From: a virus
Virus record (IMG/VR): IMGVR_UViG_3300021197_000082
Location: 1 to 22,919 of that record
Direction: 5' to 3' (one strand)
Length of the DNA stretch: 22,919 nucleotides
The position numbers and the translations under genes were made by a program. Position 1 is the stretch's first letter; every line of letters starts with the position of its first letter. The notes beneath the pieces were generated by a model. The model was not told the origin of the DNA. It did not search any database and was given only the letters and a program-made list of their open reading frames with translations. Shown in pieces: positions 22,846 through 22,919 of this stretch.

Positions 22846-22919
22846 ACTATACTCCAATATCCATTAACAGTGACTGTTGCCGACTGTGTTATAGGACCAC
22901 CTGATACACCATTCTCATC
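22842..22919 (-). CDS. 3' end of a tail-type gene, cut by the window edge
   Basis: An open frame entering from the right edge on the - strand encodes the last 25 residues of a protein (ending GPITQSATVTVNGYWSIV) and stops at 22842-22844, overlapping the next ATG as ATGA. The ending GPIT...VTVNGxW is typical of C-termini of phage fibre-type proteins that fold as a terminal beta strand. The rest lies outside the window. The identification rests on a short stretch and on its tail-gene neighbours. Confidence 0.6.
   Translation of the reverse strand, partial: DENGVSGGPITQSATVTVNGYWSIV

Noticed and set aside
1-22919. Phage RNA polymerase, CRISPR array, tRNA or rRNA genes, insertion sequences
   Set aside because: No protein with single-subunit RNA polymerase motifs, no regularly spaced direct repeats of CRISPR type, no cloverleaf or rRNA-like segment and no transposase were seen.

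Overview
The window is part of a double-stranded DNA tailed phage with a T7-like (podovirus) replication module. It is AT-rich, and genes abut or overlap by a few bases almost throughout; the largest gap is 38 bases. Several features fit a marine phage. The family A DNA polymerase carries a DnaJ-type zinc finger in its middle, the hallmark reported for the SAR116 phage HMO-2011 and its relatives. There is also a B12-dependent ribonucleotide reductase, a MazG-like protein, and tail and structural proteins of the kind seen in marine phages. I infer an HMO-2011-type phage of a marine alphaproteobacterium. The low G+C would suit a SAR11 (Pelagibacter) host, but the host cannot be fixed from the sequence. 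No phage RNA polymerase gene is visible here.

Bases 1-12499 (+ strand) hold the early and replication module: four small unknown genes, a tyrosine integrase, a stand-alone primase, a DnaB/gp4-like helicase, a GIY-YIG nuclease, DNA polymerase, a probable ssDNA-binding protein, a Cas4/RecB-type Fe-S nuclease and a T7 endonuclease I-type junction resolvase. A nucleotide-supply set follows: a DUF3310 protein, a class II ribonucleotide reductase and a MazG-like protein. Small unknown genes lie among these, including a single-span membrane protein and a protein resembling ribosome modulation factor. Three sigma70-like promoter candidates sit at or near the 3' ends of genes in this half.

Bases 12500-22919 (- strand) hold a virion module transcribed toward the first. 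In transcription order it has the 3' end of a tail-type gene, three tandem paralogous tail-type genes of about 130 residues, a larger tail-fibre-like gene, two small genes, a 706-residue Ala/Gln/Asn-rich protein with a long 11-residue periodicity, three probable virion proteins, and a 1207-residue protein likely to be an internal or ejected virion protein. Capsid, portal, terminase and lysis genes are not recognisable and presumably lie outside the window. The two modules meet with zero bases between their stop codons.

The early module would make dNTPs, replicate the genome, process recombination intermediates and possibly integrate it. The late module encodes the adsorption and ejection apparatus. 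No tRNA, rRNA, CRISPR array or insertion sequence was seen.
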